A DNA stretch of 50,445 nucleotides from Salinicola rhizosphaerae (GTDB taxonomy: Bacteria; Pseudomonadota; Gammaproteobacteria; Pseudomonadales; Halomonadaceae). A program made the position numbers and the translations under genes. Position 1 is the first letter of the stretch. Each line of letters starts with the position of its first letter. Location: the NCBI RefSeq assembly GCF_014652715.1, contig NZ_BMZI01000007.1, positions 192,386 through 242,830 on the forward strand. The letters are read 5' to 3'. The notes below the pieces were generated by a model. That model was not told the origin of the DNA. It made no database searches and saw only the letters and a list, made by a program, of their open reading frames with translations. This document shows, one piece after another, positions 9,332-17,352 of this stretch.

Positions 9332-9715
9332 TTATTTAAAGACTCCTGACTTCACATCGTTGTCCGATTCTGTCATTGCATATCGCCAGACAGTGTCATT
9401 TTCATTGAAAATAACGTTCAACTTTTTCAACGTGCCGGAGTTCGAGGTGCCAAATAGCCCCACGAATGGAATGAAATTCACAGCGTCAGCGGACATCTCG
9501 GAGTAGACATACGTCCATTCCTCTCTGCCGTCTTCCCGGAAGCTTTTGTCGGTCGGACTACCGAGCATACTGAGAAGGTCTGCTTGGGTTGTCTCGTTCT
9601 CATGAATTTTGGTTGCTACGGAGGCTTCTGTTTCATCTCCGAGCTTCTGATTCCCGTAGGAAGCGCAGCCTGCCAAAAGACTAGCCATAGCAATAGCGAT
9701 TAGTGCCGTTCTCAT
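9332..9715 (-). CDS. SmpA/OmlA (BamE)-like lipoprotein, moron
   Basis: From ATG 9715 the product has 127 residues. It has a lipoprotein signal sequence with lipobox LLAGC (Cys near residue 16), so it should be anchored in an envelope membrane. The rest (LLSMLGSPTDKSFREDGREEWTYVY split across the core) matches the fold pattern of BamE/SmpA-type proteins. It separates tail chaperone and tape measure, normally adjacent, and is AT-richer than both. A strong terminator follows it. These are signs of an independently expressed moron that might alter the lysogen surface or block superinfection; that role is inference. Confidence 0.75.
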   Translation of the reverse strand: MRTALIAIAMASLLAGCASYGNQKLGDETEASVATKIHENETTQADLLSMLGSPTDKSFREDGREEWTYVYSEMSADAVNFIPFVGLFGTSNSGTLKKLNVIFNENDTVWRYAMTESDNDVKSGVFK

Positions 9716-9793
9716 TAATATTCCCTGCAGTGATCCCACAAGAAACATTACCATTTGTTACGTTCATGCAACTATGGCCGATCTCCTACACGA

Positions 9794-10443
9794 TCAATGC
9801 CACGTCGCCATGGCCTGCTCGAGCGATTCCGCCGGGCGCTCGGCATGGGGCATAAGGTCCCACAGCGTCAGCGGCTCGTGGCCCTCTTTTCGGTAGCGGT
9901 TGGCGTAGATCGCGGTGAGCTGAGCAACGGCGCGCTCGATTCGCTCGCCGGCGTTGAGCGAGCCGTGTTTGTTGCGGTACGCGGCCCACTGGCGCACCTC
10001 GGCGAACGTCAGCCGCTGGCGCGCTTCTTCGACCGACGAGCCACCGATGCCGTTGAGGACGAGTTCGTGGAAGAGCTCGGACTCGCCGTCGAGCTCGTCC
10101 GGTTCTTTCCCAGGCCGGTGACCTCGCTGATCACCCGGACCAGCTCCATCGTTAGGGCGCCATTCAGCGCACCCCGCTCGGGGTCGGCCTCGCCGGTGAT
10201 GTCCGCCACGCTGAATACCGGATTGCCCTCGGCATCACAGATGCAGGCGGCAATTCGGCTGGCGACGACATCCCCACCGCCGCGCACGGCGGCGATATCG
10301 CTGACCGCCGAGTGGTAGGACATCGGCCGCACGAACGTGGTCGCGGTGAATTCGTCATCGCCCTGCTTCCAGGTGATGGTTTTCTCGACCGGGGCGCCGG
10401 TGAAGGCGCCCGCGGTTTTCAGGTTATCGACCGTCAGTTTCAT
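9794..10443 (-). CDS. Tail assembly chaperone GT fusion (programmed -1 frameshift)
   Basis: Ribosomes that slip -1 at the GGGAAAG heptamer (plus-strand 10111 to 10105) leave the G frame. They continue as EPDELDGESELFHELV and on to a stop at 9794, giving about 216 residues. The downstream frame contains VRQWAAYRNKHGSLN and ends MATWH. The slippery heptamer is the same as in lambda G/T. In lambda-like phages the G:GT ratio controls tape-measure loading with tail tube protein. The T part has no good ribosome binding site of its own, supporting the frameshift. Confidence 0.8.
10009..10443 (-). CDS. Tail assembly chaperone G (unshifted product)
   Basis: The product has 144 residues starting MKLTVDNLKTAGAFTGAPVEK. 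It lies between the tail tube gene and the tape measure, the standard place for chaperone G. After residue about 113 the unshifted frame becomes a Ser/Thr/Arg-rich tail with no family resemblance, whereas the -1 frame stays protein-like. The abundant product probably coats the tape measure during tail assembly. Confidence 0.8.
   Translation of the reverse strand: MKLTVDNLKTAGAFTGAPVEKTITWKQGDDEFTATTFVRPMSYHSAVSDIAAVRGGGDVVASRIAACICDAEGNPVFSVADITGEADPERGALNGALTMELVRVISEVTGLGKNRTSSTASPSSSTNSSSTASVARRSKKRASG
10105..10111 (-). promoter_or_regulatory. -1 ribosomal frameshift slippery heptamer
   Basis: The minus strand reads G GGA AAG in the zero frame, the X XXY YYZ pattern used by lambda gene G. 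Slippage joins the G frame to the T frame seen down to 9794. Confidence 0.85.
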
Positions 10444-10452
10444 GGCTCGCGA

Positions 10453-10944
10453 TTACTCCCCGGTGCCAGTGTCAGCGGCTGGTTTCTTCGGCGTCCACTT
10501 GCCGTCGCCGCTGCGTTGGATGGTGATCTGGGAGCTGACGAGCGCGTTGGTGGCGAAGTCCATCGGGAAGTCGCTGACGTAGCCGTCGAACTGGAACCAC
10601 GTGCGCGACGTGGGCAGCGTCACATCACTGCCGGAGACAGTTGGCGCTTCCTCGCCGTCGGACCAGCCGACGAAGAACGTGACGTTTTCGTCGGTGCTGG
10701 AGTTGGCCATGTCGAATAGCTGGACGTGCGCCGCCTCCTGCGGGTCGGCGTTGACGGTGATCGATGCCGATCCGGGCGTGCCGAGACCCTTCTTGTACTT
10801 GCGCGACACGGTCTCTTCGAGATCGGTGTCGTCGATCTGGTCGCGCGGGTTGCCGGCGGGGTTGAACGCCGTGGCGCCGGGAATGCGCACGATAGCGCTA
10901 CCGGCGAGCATGAAAACCTGTGTGCCCTGGGTCAGAATGGACAT
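10453..10944 (-). CDS. Major tail tube protein
   Basis: The start at 10944 (MSILTQGTQVFMLAG) follows GGAGATAGCAGG. The product has 163 residues with a beta-rich pattern. It contains a region with IDDTDLEETVSRKYKKGLG and GSASITVNADPQEAAH, typical of lambda-V or HK97-type tail tube subunits. It polymerises around the tape measure to form the tail tube. It lies between the tail completion gene and the chaperone G gene, in standard order. A terminator lies just upstream, so its expression depends on read-through or a local start. Confidence 0.85.
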   Translation of the reverse strand: MSILTQGTQVFMLAGSAIVRIPGATAFNPAGNPRDQIDDTDLEETVSRKYKKGLGTPGSASITVNADPQEAAHVQLFDMANSSTDENVTFFVGWSDGEEAPTVSGSDVTLPTSRTWFQFDGYVSDFPMDFATNALVSSQITIQRSGDGKWTPKKPAADTGTGE

Positions 10945-10982
10945 CCTGCTATCTCCTGCCCCGGTGGGGCGTTGGTGCAATG

Positions 10983-11016
10983 AAAAGGCCCGCTCTGATT
11001 CGCATCAGGCGGGCCT
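10983..11016 (-). terminator. Intrinsic terminator before the tail tube gene
   Basis: On the minus strand an AGGCCCGC / GCGGGCCT outer stem with an inner CTGAT / ATCAG extension ends in TTTTC. It is located between the 26-codon ORF and the tail tube start. Confidence 0.75.
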
Positions 11017-11029
11017 CAAGGGGTTTGGA

Positions 11030-11110
11030 TCAGCCGAACACGGCCAGAATCGGTATAAGGTTGACGGTGACTTCAATCGCCCAGCGCTGAGTTTGGATGC
11101 GGATTGTCAT
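11030..11110 (-). CDS. Very small ORF (26 codons) before the terminator
   Basis: ATG at 11110 has AGGA seven bases upstream. It encodes a 26-residue peptide, MTIRIQTQRW then a hydrophobic end VNLIPILAVFG. It sits between the DUF3168 gene and the tail-tube terminator. It may be a small membrane peptide, a leader peptide linked to the terminator, or not translated at all. There is nothing to compare it with by eye. Confidence 0.35.
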   Translation of the reverse strand: MTIRIQTQRWAIEVTVNLIPILAVFG

Positions 11111-11153
11111 ATGTGATTCCTGGTGGTTTATCCCACTAGGGAACCACCCAGCC

Positions 11154-11522
11154 TCAGCGCGGCACCCACCAGTCGACGTCAAACGAGCGGTGCTGCAGCC
11201 CGGTCTCGCCGTCGATGTCTTCGTCACCCCAGCGGGTGATGACGGCATGCCGCTCGATCACGTCGCGCAGGGCAACGAGACCGGCGCGACACTCGTCGAC
11301 CGAGTCGGCGTAGATGTCGAGCTGGATCGTAGCGCTGTCGATATCCGGCGCGTCGGCGAGATACGATTCCGGCTCGCCGGTGATGAGCTGCCAGGTCGCG
11401 TACGGCTTGGCCCCGCCGGCGGGCGCCTGGCTGAACGGGAATACCCGTGTCGGGCTCTCACCGAACACCGCGCGCACGCCTGCATCCGCGGCGACAATCG
11501 GGAATATCGGGACGGTCTGCAT
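11154..11522 (-). CDS. Tail completion protein, DUF3168-like
   Basis: The product has 122 residues. It contains VFPFSQAPAGGAKPYATWQL and DIDSATIQLDIYADS, characteristic of DUF3168 (gp17-like tail-to-head joining) proteins in HK97-like phages. Its start overlaps the stop of the HK97-gp10-like gene by one base. It probably forms part of the tail terminator ring joining tail to connector. Confidence 0.75.
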   Translation of the reverse strand: MQTVPIFPIVAADAGVRAVFGESPTRVFPFSQAPAGGAKPYATWQLITGEPESYLADAPDIDSATIQLDIYADSVDECRAGLVALRDVIERHAVITRWGDEDIDGETGLQHRSFDVDWWVPR

Positions 11523-12007
11523 CAGCTACTCGCTTTCTTCGCGGCCCGCTTGATGGCGCGGTCGACGGCCTTGCCGTATTGGGTGACGAACTCGGCCGTG
11601 GCGGCCTCGATGCTGCTGGAGAGCGCGGTGCGCATGAACGGCTGAGCCGGCATCTTGCTGGTGCCCAGCTCGAGCAGGTGCCAGTGCGGCGTGGCCCCTC
11701 CGGGGCCGGTATCCGGGTTGCCGGGTTCCAGCTTGCCGCCGCCGAGCACGCCGACGCGGAATTTCAGGTTGCCAGTACGCTTGAAGTAACGGCTCGACCA
11801 TCGCACGGCGACATTGTCCGCGATCTTGCGGCCCGTCTCCGGATCATCGAGACGTGCGGCGTTTTCCTTTGCCTTGTCTCGTACTAGGTTCGCCGCCTTG
11901 CGCAGCGCGAAGCGGCCGCCCTTAAATCGGATATCGTTGGAGACCGTATCGAGCTTGGCATTCAGCGAATTGACGCCCTCGATCTCGAACGTGATTGCGT
12001 CAGCCAT
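11522..12007 (-). CDS. HK97 gp10-like head-tail joining protein
   Basis: The product has 161 residues. The N-terminus (ITFEIEGVNSLNAKLDTVSN) and central NLVRDKAKENAARL are typical of the HK97 gp10 family. The C-terminal part is basic and amphipathic. It overlaps the adaptor gene by eight bases. It acts in the head-tail interface during virion assembly. Confidence 0.8.
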   Translation of the reverse strand: MADAITFEIEGVNSLNAKLDTVSNDIRFKGGRFALRKAANLVRDKAKENAARLDDPETGRKIADNVAVRWSSRYFKRTGNLKFRVGVLGGGKLEPGNPDTGPGGATPHWHLLELGTSKMPAQPFMRTALSSSIEAATAEFVTQYGKAVDRAIKRAAKKASS

Positions 12008-12332
12008 CGTTCACGCCCTCGCTGCAGGGCAGCGTCAGATACTCGCGCCCGGAGCGCGGGTCGGGCAGCACGCCCTCGATGTTGTAAGTCTTGCCGCGGC
12101 TGACGGCTCGCATCTGTGCGGTGACGCCCTCGCGATAGCGGATGACGATTCGCGTCGTCACCGATGACTGCTCGGCGCCGGCGGCGATGAACTCGCGCGC
12201 ACTGAGCGGCTCGATGCTGGCCCAGACGGTGGCGACCGGTTGCCAGCTCTCGACCATCGCCCCGGTCTGCGGGTTCTGCGTCAGCTGCTTGGATTCCAGC
12301 CGCACCCGGTGGCGCAGTTTCCCTGCCTGCAT
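12000..12332 (-). CDS. Head-tail adaptor (SPP1 gp16-like)
   Basis: The product has 110 residues. It starts MQAGKLRHRVRLESKQ, matching the N-terminal pattern of head-tail adaptor proteins (GxLRHRVxLE). A later EFIAAGAEQSSVTTRIVIRY is the usual second conserved segment. Position between the gp6-like connector and gp10 agrees. It docks on the connector to close the head and accept the tail. Confidence 0.85.
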   Translation of the reverse strand: MQAGKLRHRVRLESKQLTQNPQTGAMVESWQPVATVWASIEPLSAREFIAAGAEQSSVTTRIVIRYREGVTAQMRAVSRGKTYNIEGVLPDPRSGREYLTLPCSEGVNDG

Positions 12333-12341
12333 GTCGCCTCC

Positions 12342-12509
12342 TCAGCGCGCCGGCGTGCCGTCGAGCAGCGTGGCCAGCTCGCCATCGTCTGCGCCGTCTT
12401 CCTCGCGAGCGATGAGGAGATCCATGATCGCGCGGTTGGATTCCGCGAGTTCAGCCATGGCGGCGGTCTGGCCGTCGAGGGCGGCGACGAGTTTTTCGAT
12501 GTCGGTCAT
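12342..12509 (-). CDS. Small hypothetical protein between connector genes
   Basis: ATG at 12509 opens a 55-codon frame (MTDIEKLVAALDGQTAAM ... DGTPAR) ending at 12342. It fills exactly the gap between the gp6-like connector and the adaptor genes and has typical acidic, helical phage-protein composition. The first half could form a short coiled coil. The function is unknown. Confidence 0.55.
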   Translation of the reverse strand: MTDIEKLVAALDGQTAAMAELAESNRAIMDLLIAREEDGADDGELATLLDGTPAR

Positions 12510-12512
12510 GAA

Positions 12513-13055
12513 TCACCCCACGGCATGTCGGCGGTAGTTGAACAGCAGCATCTCGACGCCCATGGGTACCTCTGCCGGCGTGCCGGTGGTCACCACACTC
12601 TCTCGGTTCTCGTACCAGTGACCAATGAGCAGTTGGAGTGCGTGAACGATGTCGTCCGGCGTCTCTTCGTAGCCGACGGTAGCCGTGATCGTGACGCTCT
12701 CCGGCTCGGCGATGGTCAGCGGCCAGCGGTCGCCCCATCGCGGGTAGAGCCGGTGCGGGTCTTCACGGATGTCGAGACGCAGTGCGTTTTCGTCCAGCGG
12801 CTGACTGGCGCCGTCGGGCGCGATGAATTCGAGCGCGTCGATACTCTGTAGCGGGTACCACGGCAGCTCGATGGCGTGATCGAGCTGGGGGAATCCATCC
12901 AGCACTACCGTCTCGGTGCGCGGCCTGATGGCCTGCTGCGTGTGCGCCTCGGCGTAGCGGTAGGCGGCGGCGATCAGGCGCTCGAGCAGCGCATCTTCGC
13001 TGGTATCTTCCGCGTCAATGCGGCGCTGCAGTTTCACGTCGGCCAGAGTCAGCAT
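12513..13055 (-). CDS. Head-tail connector, HK97 gp6-like
   Basis: The product has 180 residues. It contains LADVKLQRRIDAEDTSEDAL at the N-terminus and YAEAHTQQAI, both conserved in phage gp6-like connectors, then a beta-rich middle and GYEETPDDIVHALQLLIGHW near the C-terminus. It binds under the portal to extend the DNA channel. It lies in standard order after the capsid gene. Confidence 0.85.
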   Translation of the reverse strand: MLTLADVKLQRRIDAEDTSEDALLERLIAAAYRYAEAHTQQAIRPRTETVVLDGFPQLDHAIELPWYPLQSIDALEFIAPDGASQPLDENALRLDIREDPHRLYPRWGDRWPLTIAEPESVTITATVGYEETPDDIVHALQLLIGHWYENRESVVTTGTPAEVPMGVEMLLFNYRRHAVG

Positions 13056-13110
13056 CGGGGGCTCTCGAATTCAGAAATGGGAGCCGGCGGCGCGTGCCGC
13101 CGGCATTCGG

Positions 13111-13530
13111 TCAGAGGCTCTCGGCGATGCCGCGCTTGACCAGCTCGGCCGCGGTCTTCGGGTCGAACCCGGCGCGGTCGCCCGGTGCGTAGCGCTGCCA
13201 CGGGTGCGTGAATTTCACGCGAGTGAGCTGCTTGCTCTTCAGGTTGTGCAGCGCGGATTCCGGCCGGATAGCCTCGTTGGCCTTCTGCGCCTGCGACTGC
13301 GCCCCGGTGGCCGGCGTGACTTCCGGATCATCGGGCTGCGGTTGCGTCTGCGCCGTGCCGGCCTTCTGCTGCTCGTTGAGATCCTGATTTTCGTCGGTGA
13401 CCTTGTCGGCGGTGGAGCCGGACACGACCGGGTCGGCGGACTGGGTGTCCTTGATCTGGGCGTTGTCCTGCGGACTGGCAGTGGCCGCCGGCGTGGTGCC
13501 GTTCGACTGATTCGAGTTGGAGCGGGCCAT
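13111..13530 (-). CDS. Hypothetical head-region protein with disordered N-terminus
   Basis: The product has 139 residues. Residues 1-90 are rich in Ser, Thr, Gln, Asp and Ala and look disordered. The last 50 contain FTHPWQRYAPGDRAGFDPKT and a short helical end (LVKRGIAESL), a pattern seen in small proteins encoded after HK97-type capsid genes. It may be a head decoration or completion factor; this is position-based inference. Confidence 0.6.
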   Translation of the reverse strand: MARSNSNQSNGTTPAATASPQDNAQIKDTQSADPVVSGSTADKVTDENQDLNEQQKAGTAQTQPQPDDPEVTPATGAQSQAQKANEAIRPESALHNLKSKQLTRVKFTHPWQRYAPGDRAGFDPKTAAELVKRGIAESL

Positions 13531-13601
13531 AGTGGCCTCCCTGATTGACGAGGTTGTCGGTTACCCGGACCGGGTGGCCCGGGTCTCGCGGGTGGTGGCC
13601 G

Positions 13602-14906
13602 TTACCAGGTGACGCCGGTACCGAGCACAAGGCCTTCCGGGTGACGGAAACCGATGTCGTGCTCGGTGACGACGCGGATCAGCGACTGGTTACGCGCGAA
13701 CGCGGAGACCAGCTGGCCGTTGCCGTCCTTGTAGGTGGCCTCGCGGCTGAAATCGATCGTCATGCCGCCGGGCTCGCCGATCACGACGTCGTTCCAGTCG
13801 GCGAAATAGATCTCCGATTCGTCGTTGTTGCCGGCGCCGCTGGTATCGAGGTTGGCGGGAATGTTGGTGGTGTGGCGGATCGGGTAGCCCTTGAGCTGGC
13901 CGTTGGCCAGTTCCGGATACACCTTGTTGCCGTTGCCATCGCGCAGCCCGAACAGCTTCATGTAGGTGCGCGGCGACAGACCCCAGCCCGGCTGGGCCAG
14001 CAGGCTGTTGCTGTTCATCAGCGCCAGCATGAGGTTGTCGAGGTAGGCGTCGATCTCCGCCAGCGTGGCGGTACCGGTCCAGGCGAGCGTGCGGCTGGCC
14101 TGACGCGCGGTCTCGGCGAAGCCGGTCGGCGTGTCGCCGGCGCCGGTGTCGCGCAGGAACGCCTTGTCTTCGCGGGTCGCCATCGAGTTGAGCATGTCGT
14201 TCAGGAACAGCTGCTCGGCGGCGAAACCGGCGCGACCGATCATCTGGTTGGAGATCGGCACCAGCGTGATCATCGTCTTGGCGTTCAGCTTCACGTCATC
14301 CAGCGTTGCGTCGGAGGCCAGCACGTCCGTGCCCTCACCGACGTAGCTGGAAGAGGCGCCGGAGCTCATGCGCGGAATCGTGACGTTGCCGTTGGGCAGC
14401 GGGATGACGCGAGCGCCCAGCGCGCGAACGATGGTCTTCGGTCGCAGCAGCTCGATCACCTCGTCGTAGAGGTTTTGCGGGATCAGCGCGCCACCGGAGC
14501 CGGTGCTGGTCTCGATCGCCATGGCAACGTCGTTATCGCCGATCTCGTCGCGGGCGAATTTGACCGCGCCGCCGACATCACCCTTGGATGCGGCGACAGA
14601 CATCGCAACACGCGCAGCTTTGGCGCCCGGGTACTGCTTGAGCTCGGGTTTGATATGGACCGCCGCAGTCTGGACGCCCTGCGCGATGGGCGATTTCACC
14701 GGCTCGGCAGAGGTCGCGTTCATGCGCTCAATTTTTTCGAGACGGTCGATCTGCTGGGAAAGCGAGTCAAACTGGGTGGAGAGCTGCTCGAACTCTTCCA
14801 TCTGCTCGGCAGTCAGCTCGCCGGCTTCGTTTTCCGCATTGGCCAGCGCCTGCACCTTGGCATTGACGTCGGCGCGTTGGCGGCGGAGTTCTTCGATCTT
14901 GGACAT
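13602..14906 (-). CDS. Major capsid protein, HK97 family
   Basis: The product has 434 residues. The first 100 form a charged coiled coil (the delta/scaffolding domain, removed by the prohead protease). The HK97-fold body follows, with AIETSTGSGGALIPQNLYD and DDVKLNAKTMITLVPISNQM as recognisable strands. It is preceded by the protease gene and, between the two, a perfect palindromic terminator. It forms the icosahedral head shell. Confidence 0.92.
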   Translation of the reverse strand: MSKIEELRRQRADVNAKVQALANAENEAGELTAEQMEEFEQLSTQFDSLSQQIDRLEKIERMNATSAEPVKSPIAQGVQTAAVHIKPELKQYPGAKAARVAMSVAASKGDVGGAVKFARDEIGDNDVAMAIETSTGSGGALIPQNLYDEVIELLRPKTIVRALGARVIPLPNGNVTIPRMSSGASSSYVGEGTDVLASDATLDDVKLNAKTMITLVPISNQMIGRAGFAAEQLFLNDMLNSMATREDKAFLRDTGAGDTPTGFAETARQASRTLAWTGTATLAEIDAYLDNLMLALMNSNSLLAQPGWGLSPRTYMKLFGLRDGNGNKVYPELANGQLKGYPIRHTTNIPANLDTSGAGNNDESEIYFADWNDVVIGEPGGMTIDFSREATYKDGNGQLVSAFARNQSLIRVVTEHDIGFRHPEGLVLGTGVTW

Positions 14907-14934
14907 GACGTTCCTCGGGGTTTCGTCGGGGCAA

Positions 14935-14958
14935 AGAAAAGGCGGCCAATTGGCCGCC
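14935..14958 (-). terminator. Intrinsic terminator between protease and capsid genes
   Basis: A perfect 18-bp palindrome (14941-14958) on the minus strand is followed by TTTTC. Transcripts reaching the capsid gene must read through or be antiterminated. Confidence 0.7.
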
Positions 14959-14981
14959 TCGGATACCGCTCCGCCGCGTGG

Positions 14982-15908
14982 CTAGAGCGTGTTCTGGAGA
15001 TTCATGGCGCCGGCCCGCGCGGACACGCGAGCGCGGCGCGGGGTGTTCTGGCCGCTGTAACGGGCGGCGATGCTGTCGAGCGCCTCTTGGGCGGGGGCGA
15101 CTTCGTCGATCAGACGAACTGCCAGCGCGTCCTCGGCGGAATAGATCCGCGCCTCGGTACCGGTCACGGCGGCGAGGTCGAGCCCGCGATAGCTGGCCAC
15201 CGATTCGGTGAACGTCGAGTAGGCGTTGTCGAGTCGGCGGTCGATCTCGGCGATGGCCTGATCGGTGATCGGCTCATGGGGTGAGCAGTCGTTTTTGTGC
15301 GCGCCGCGGTAGTAGGTGTTGAACTTGATGCCGAACTCTTCCTCGGCCTTGCTCACTTCGTAGGTCTCGATGATGACGCCGATTGAGCCGACCATACCGG
15401 TCGGGCTGCAGACGATCCGTGAACACGCCGCGGCGAGGAAATAGCACGCCGAAAAGCTGGCGAAATTGACCAGCGCGGTGATCGGCTTGGTCGCGGTGCT
15501 GGCCTGGATGAAATCCGCCAGCTCCTTGCAGCCCATGGCCGAGCCGCCGCCGGACTGCATGTCGAGGACGATCTCCTCGACCAGCTCATGACGCAGCGCG
15601 GCGTTGATCCGGGTGCGCAGCTTCTCGTAACTCAGCACCTCCTGGCACAGAGCGTCGATCTGGCCGGCGCGCGCGGTGAGGATACCGTGAACCGGGATGA
15701 TCGCCAGTCGGCCAACGACGCGCAGCCCCTGCATCTCTCGCGCCTCCGGATCGCCGCCGCCCTCCATCCGCTCGGGCAGTTCGTTCAGGCGGCCGAGTAG
15801 GCGCGGCTCGAGCACCGACCGGACGGACTGAACGAGATCCGGCGTGGCGTAGAGCGGCGTATTAAACGCCAGCGAGGCGAGATGCGGGTAGTTGATCAGG
15901 TGCGACAT
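14982..15908 (-). CDS. Prohead protease, S49 (SppA-like) family
   Basis: The start at 15908 (MSHLINYPHLASL) overlaps the portal 3' end by 13 bases. The product has 308 residues. VGRLAIIPVHGILTAR and IVLDMQSGGGSAMGCKEL are the conserved S49 segments. The nucleophile serine lies in NFASFSACYFLAAACSRI, and GMVGSIGVI follows. It matures the capsid by removing the delta domain, in the HK97-like head module where S49 members replace the usual U35 protease. Confidence 0.88.
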   Translation of the reverse strand: MSHLINYPHLASLAFNTPLYATPDLVQSVRSVLEPRLLGRLNELPERMEGGGDPEAREMQGLRVVGRLAIIPVHGILTARAGQIDALCQEVLSYEKLRTRINAALRHELVEEIVLDMQSGGGSAMGCKELADFIQASTATKPITALVNFASFSACYFLAAACSRIVCSPTGMVGSIGVIIETYEVSKAEEEFGIKFNTYYRGAHKNDCSPHEPITDQAIAEIDRRLDNAYSTFTESVASYRGLDLAAVTGTEARIYSAEDALAVRLIDEVAPAQEALDSIAARYSGQNTPRRARVSARAGAMNLQNTL

Positions 15909-17167
15909 AGGATTCCCTCGATGTCCTGCATTTGCTCCGGCGTGGCGTTCAGCGAGCGCTGCGTCTGCTGGGAGTCGTTCATGTTGAGCGGCGTCAGGTA
16001 GCGATCGCCGCCGGCGATGGGCGGCATGTTCTCGAGCCGACGCACGTCGTTGACCGAGAGCCAACCCCACTGTCGGCCCATGGCATAGGACTCGTAGCGC
16101 GACTTCTGGTCGCCGCGCAGCAGCCCCGAGACGTTGAACTCGATGTAGAGGTCGGCTCGCTCGGAGGCCAGCAACAGGTCGCGGCGCATCGCGGCCTCCC
16201 AGCGTTTCAGCCAGGGCAGCAGCGTGTAGATGACGAACCCGAGCGACATGGACTCGATGCCCGAGCCCCACGACGTCGACTTGTCGTTGAGCTGCACCAT
16301 ATGGAGCGGGATTTTGTAGAGCCGGCAGATCTCCTCGACCGAGAATTTCCGGCTCTCGAGAAGCTGGGCTTTCTCGTTGTCCATGGAGAGCTGCTTGTAG
16401 CTCATGCCTTCCTGAAGCAGCGCGACCGAGAAGGCATTGCGCAGCCCTCCGTGACGCTCGGTGAACTTGTTCAGTAAACGATCGACGCCTTCCTGGCTCT
16501 TGATGGCCTCGACCTCGCGCGGCCGTTCGATGACGCCGGACATGGTGGCGCCCCGCTCGAACACCGCGGCGGCGTGTTCCTCGGTCGACATCGCCAGGCC
16601 GATGGAGTCGGCGTTGCTGGCGATCGGCGAGATGCCGAGATAGCCGTCGGTGGAGAACGATTTGACGTGATGCATCTGGCGCATCGACACCACCTCGTTG
16701 ATATCGACGAGGTGGTAATACGGCAGCCCGTCGCTGCCCTTCAGTACCTGCACCTTCTTCGGGTTGATCGGAATCAACTCGATGGGAAAGCCGGCGCCGT
16801 CGCGCTCGATCAGCGAGTAGTGATTGCCCTCCAGCCCAAGCGCGCCTTGGCCCTGCTCAAAATATTCGAACGAGGAATCTTTCTGATTGGGCTGGCTGTG
16901 CAGCAGGTCGTAGACCGGGTGGCCGGTGGCGCGCTCACGGCCGCCATCCGATGTGCGGCGGTAGAGCTCGCACGGTAGCTGGGCGACAGACTCGGCCAGT
17001 AGCGTCACGCAGGCGCGCAGCGCACCGACCCGCAGGGCGTTGCCGCTGTTGACGCCGGCGCCGGCTGACGTTCGGGTGCGGCTCATTCCGCTGATCCAGC
17101 TCGTCCAGTCACTGGACTGCTTTTGCGTGGGCTGGCGCGCGCTCTGAAACATGCCGGGTAGGAACAT
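15896..17167 (-). CDS. Portal protein, HK97 family
   Basis: The product has 423 residues. NALRVGALRACVTLLAESVA, LPCELYRR and GNHYSLIERD are conserved portal motifs, and KFSVEEICRLYKIPLHMV is the highly typical central helix region. The dodecameric portal sits at one vertex, takes part in DNA packaging and holds the connector. It follows a small membrane-protein gene and the large terminase. Confidence 0.92.
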   Translation of the reverse strand: MFLPGMFQSARQPTQKQSSDWTSWISGMSRTRTSAGAGVNSGNALRVGALRACVTLLAESVAQLPCELYRRTSDGGRERATGHPVYDLLHSQPNQKDSSFEYFEQGQGALGLEGNHYSLIERDGAGFPIELIPINPKKVQVLKGSDGLPYYHLVDINEVVSMRQMHHVKSFSTDGYLGISPIASNADSIGLAMSTEEHAAAVFERGATMSGVIERPREVEAIKSQEGVDRLLNKFTERHGGLRNAFSVALLQEGMSYKQLSMDNEKAQLLESRKFSVEEICRLYKIPLHMVQLNDKSTSWGSGIESMSLGFVIYTLLPWLKRWEAAMRRDLLLASERADLYIEFNVSGLLRGDQKSRYESYAMGRQWGWLSVNDVRRLENMPPIAGGDRYLTPLNMNDSQQTQRSLNATPEQMQDIEGILCRT

Positions 17168-17352
17168 CAGGCCCCCTCCCCGGCAGTCACGTTGCCGCGG
17201 CGTGCGGCCGTCCGGGCTGCCAGCGCCGACCAGCTCAGGCAGAGCACGCCGGCCACAATGAAACCGGCCGGCGGCGCCAGCAGCCAGGCGCCGAACGACA
17301 CCAGCGCGGCGCCGACGAGGCCGATCAGGAAAATCAGGATGGATGTCAGCAT
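17167..17352 (-). CDS. Small membrane protein between terminase and portal
   Basis: From ATG 17352 the product has 61 residues. Two hydrophobic segments (about 3-23 and 28-48) are followed by a short basic end. It overlaps the terminase stop by seven bases and the portal start by one base, so it is coupled to the packaging genes. Similar tiny membrane ORFs occur at this place in related prophages. The function is unknown. Confidence 0.6.
   Translation of the reverse strand: MLTSILIFLIGLVGAALVSFGAWLLAPPAGFIVAGVLCLSWSALAARTAARRGNVTAGEGA

Noticed and set aside
13545-15284. A 579-codon plus-strand frame across capsid and protease genes
   Set aside because: Antisense shadow of the major capsid and protease genes.
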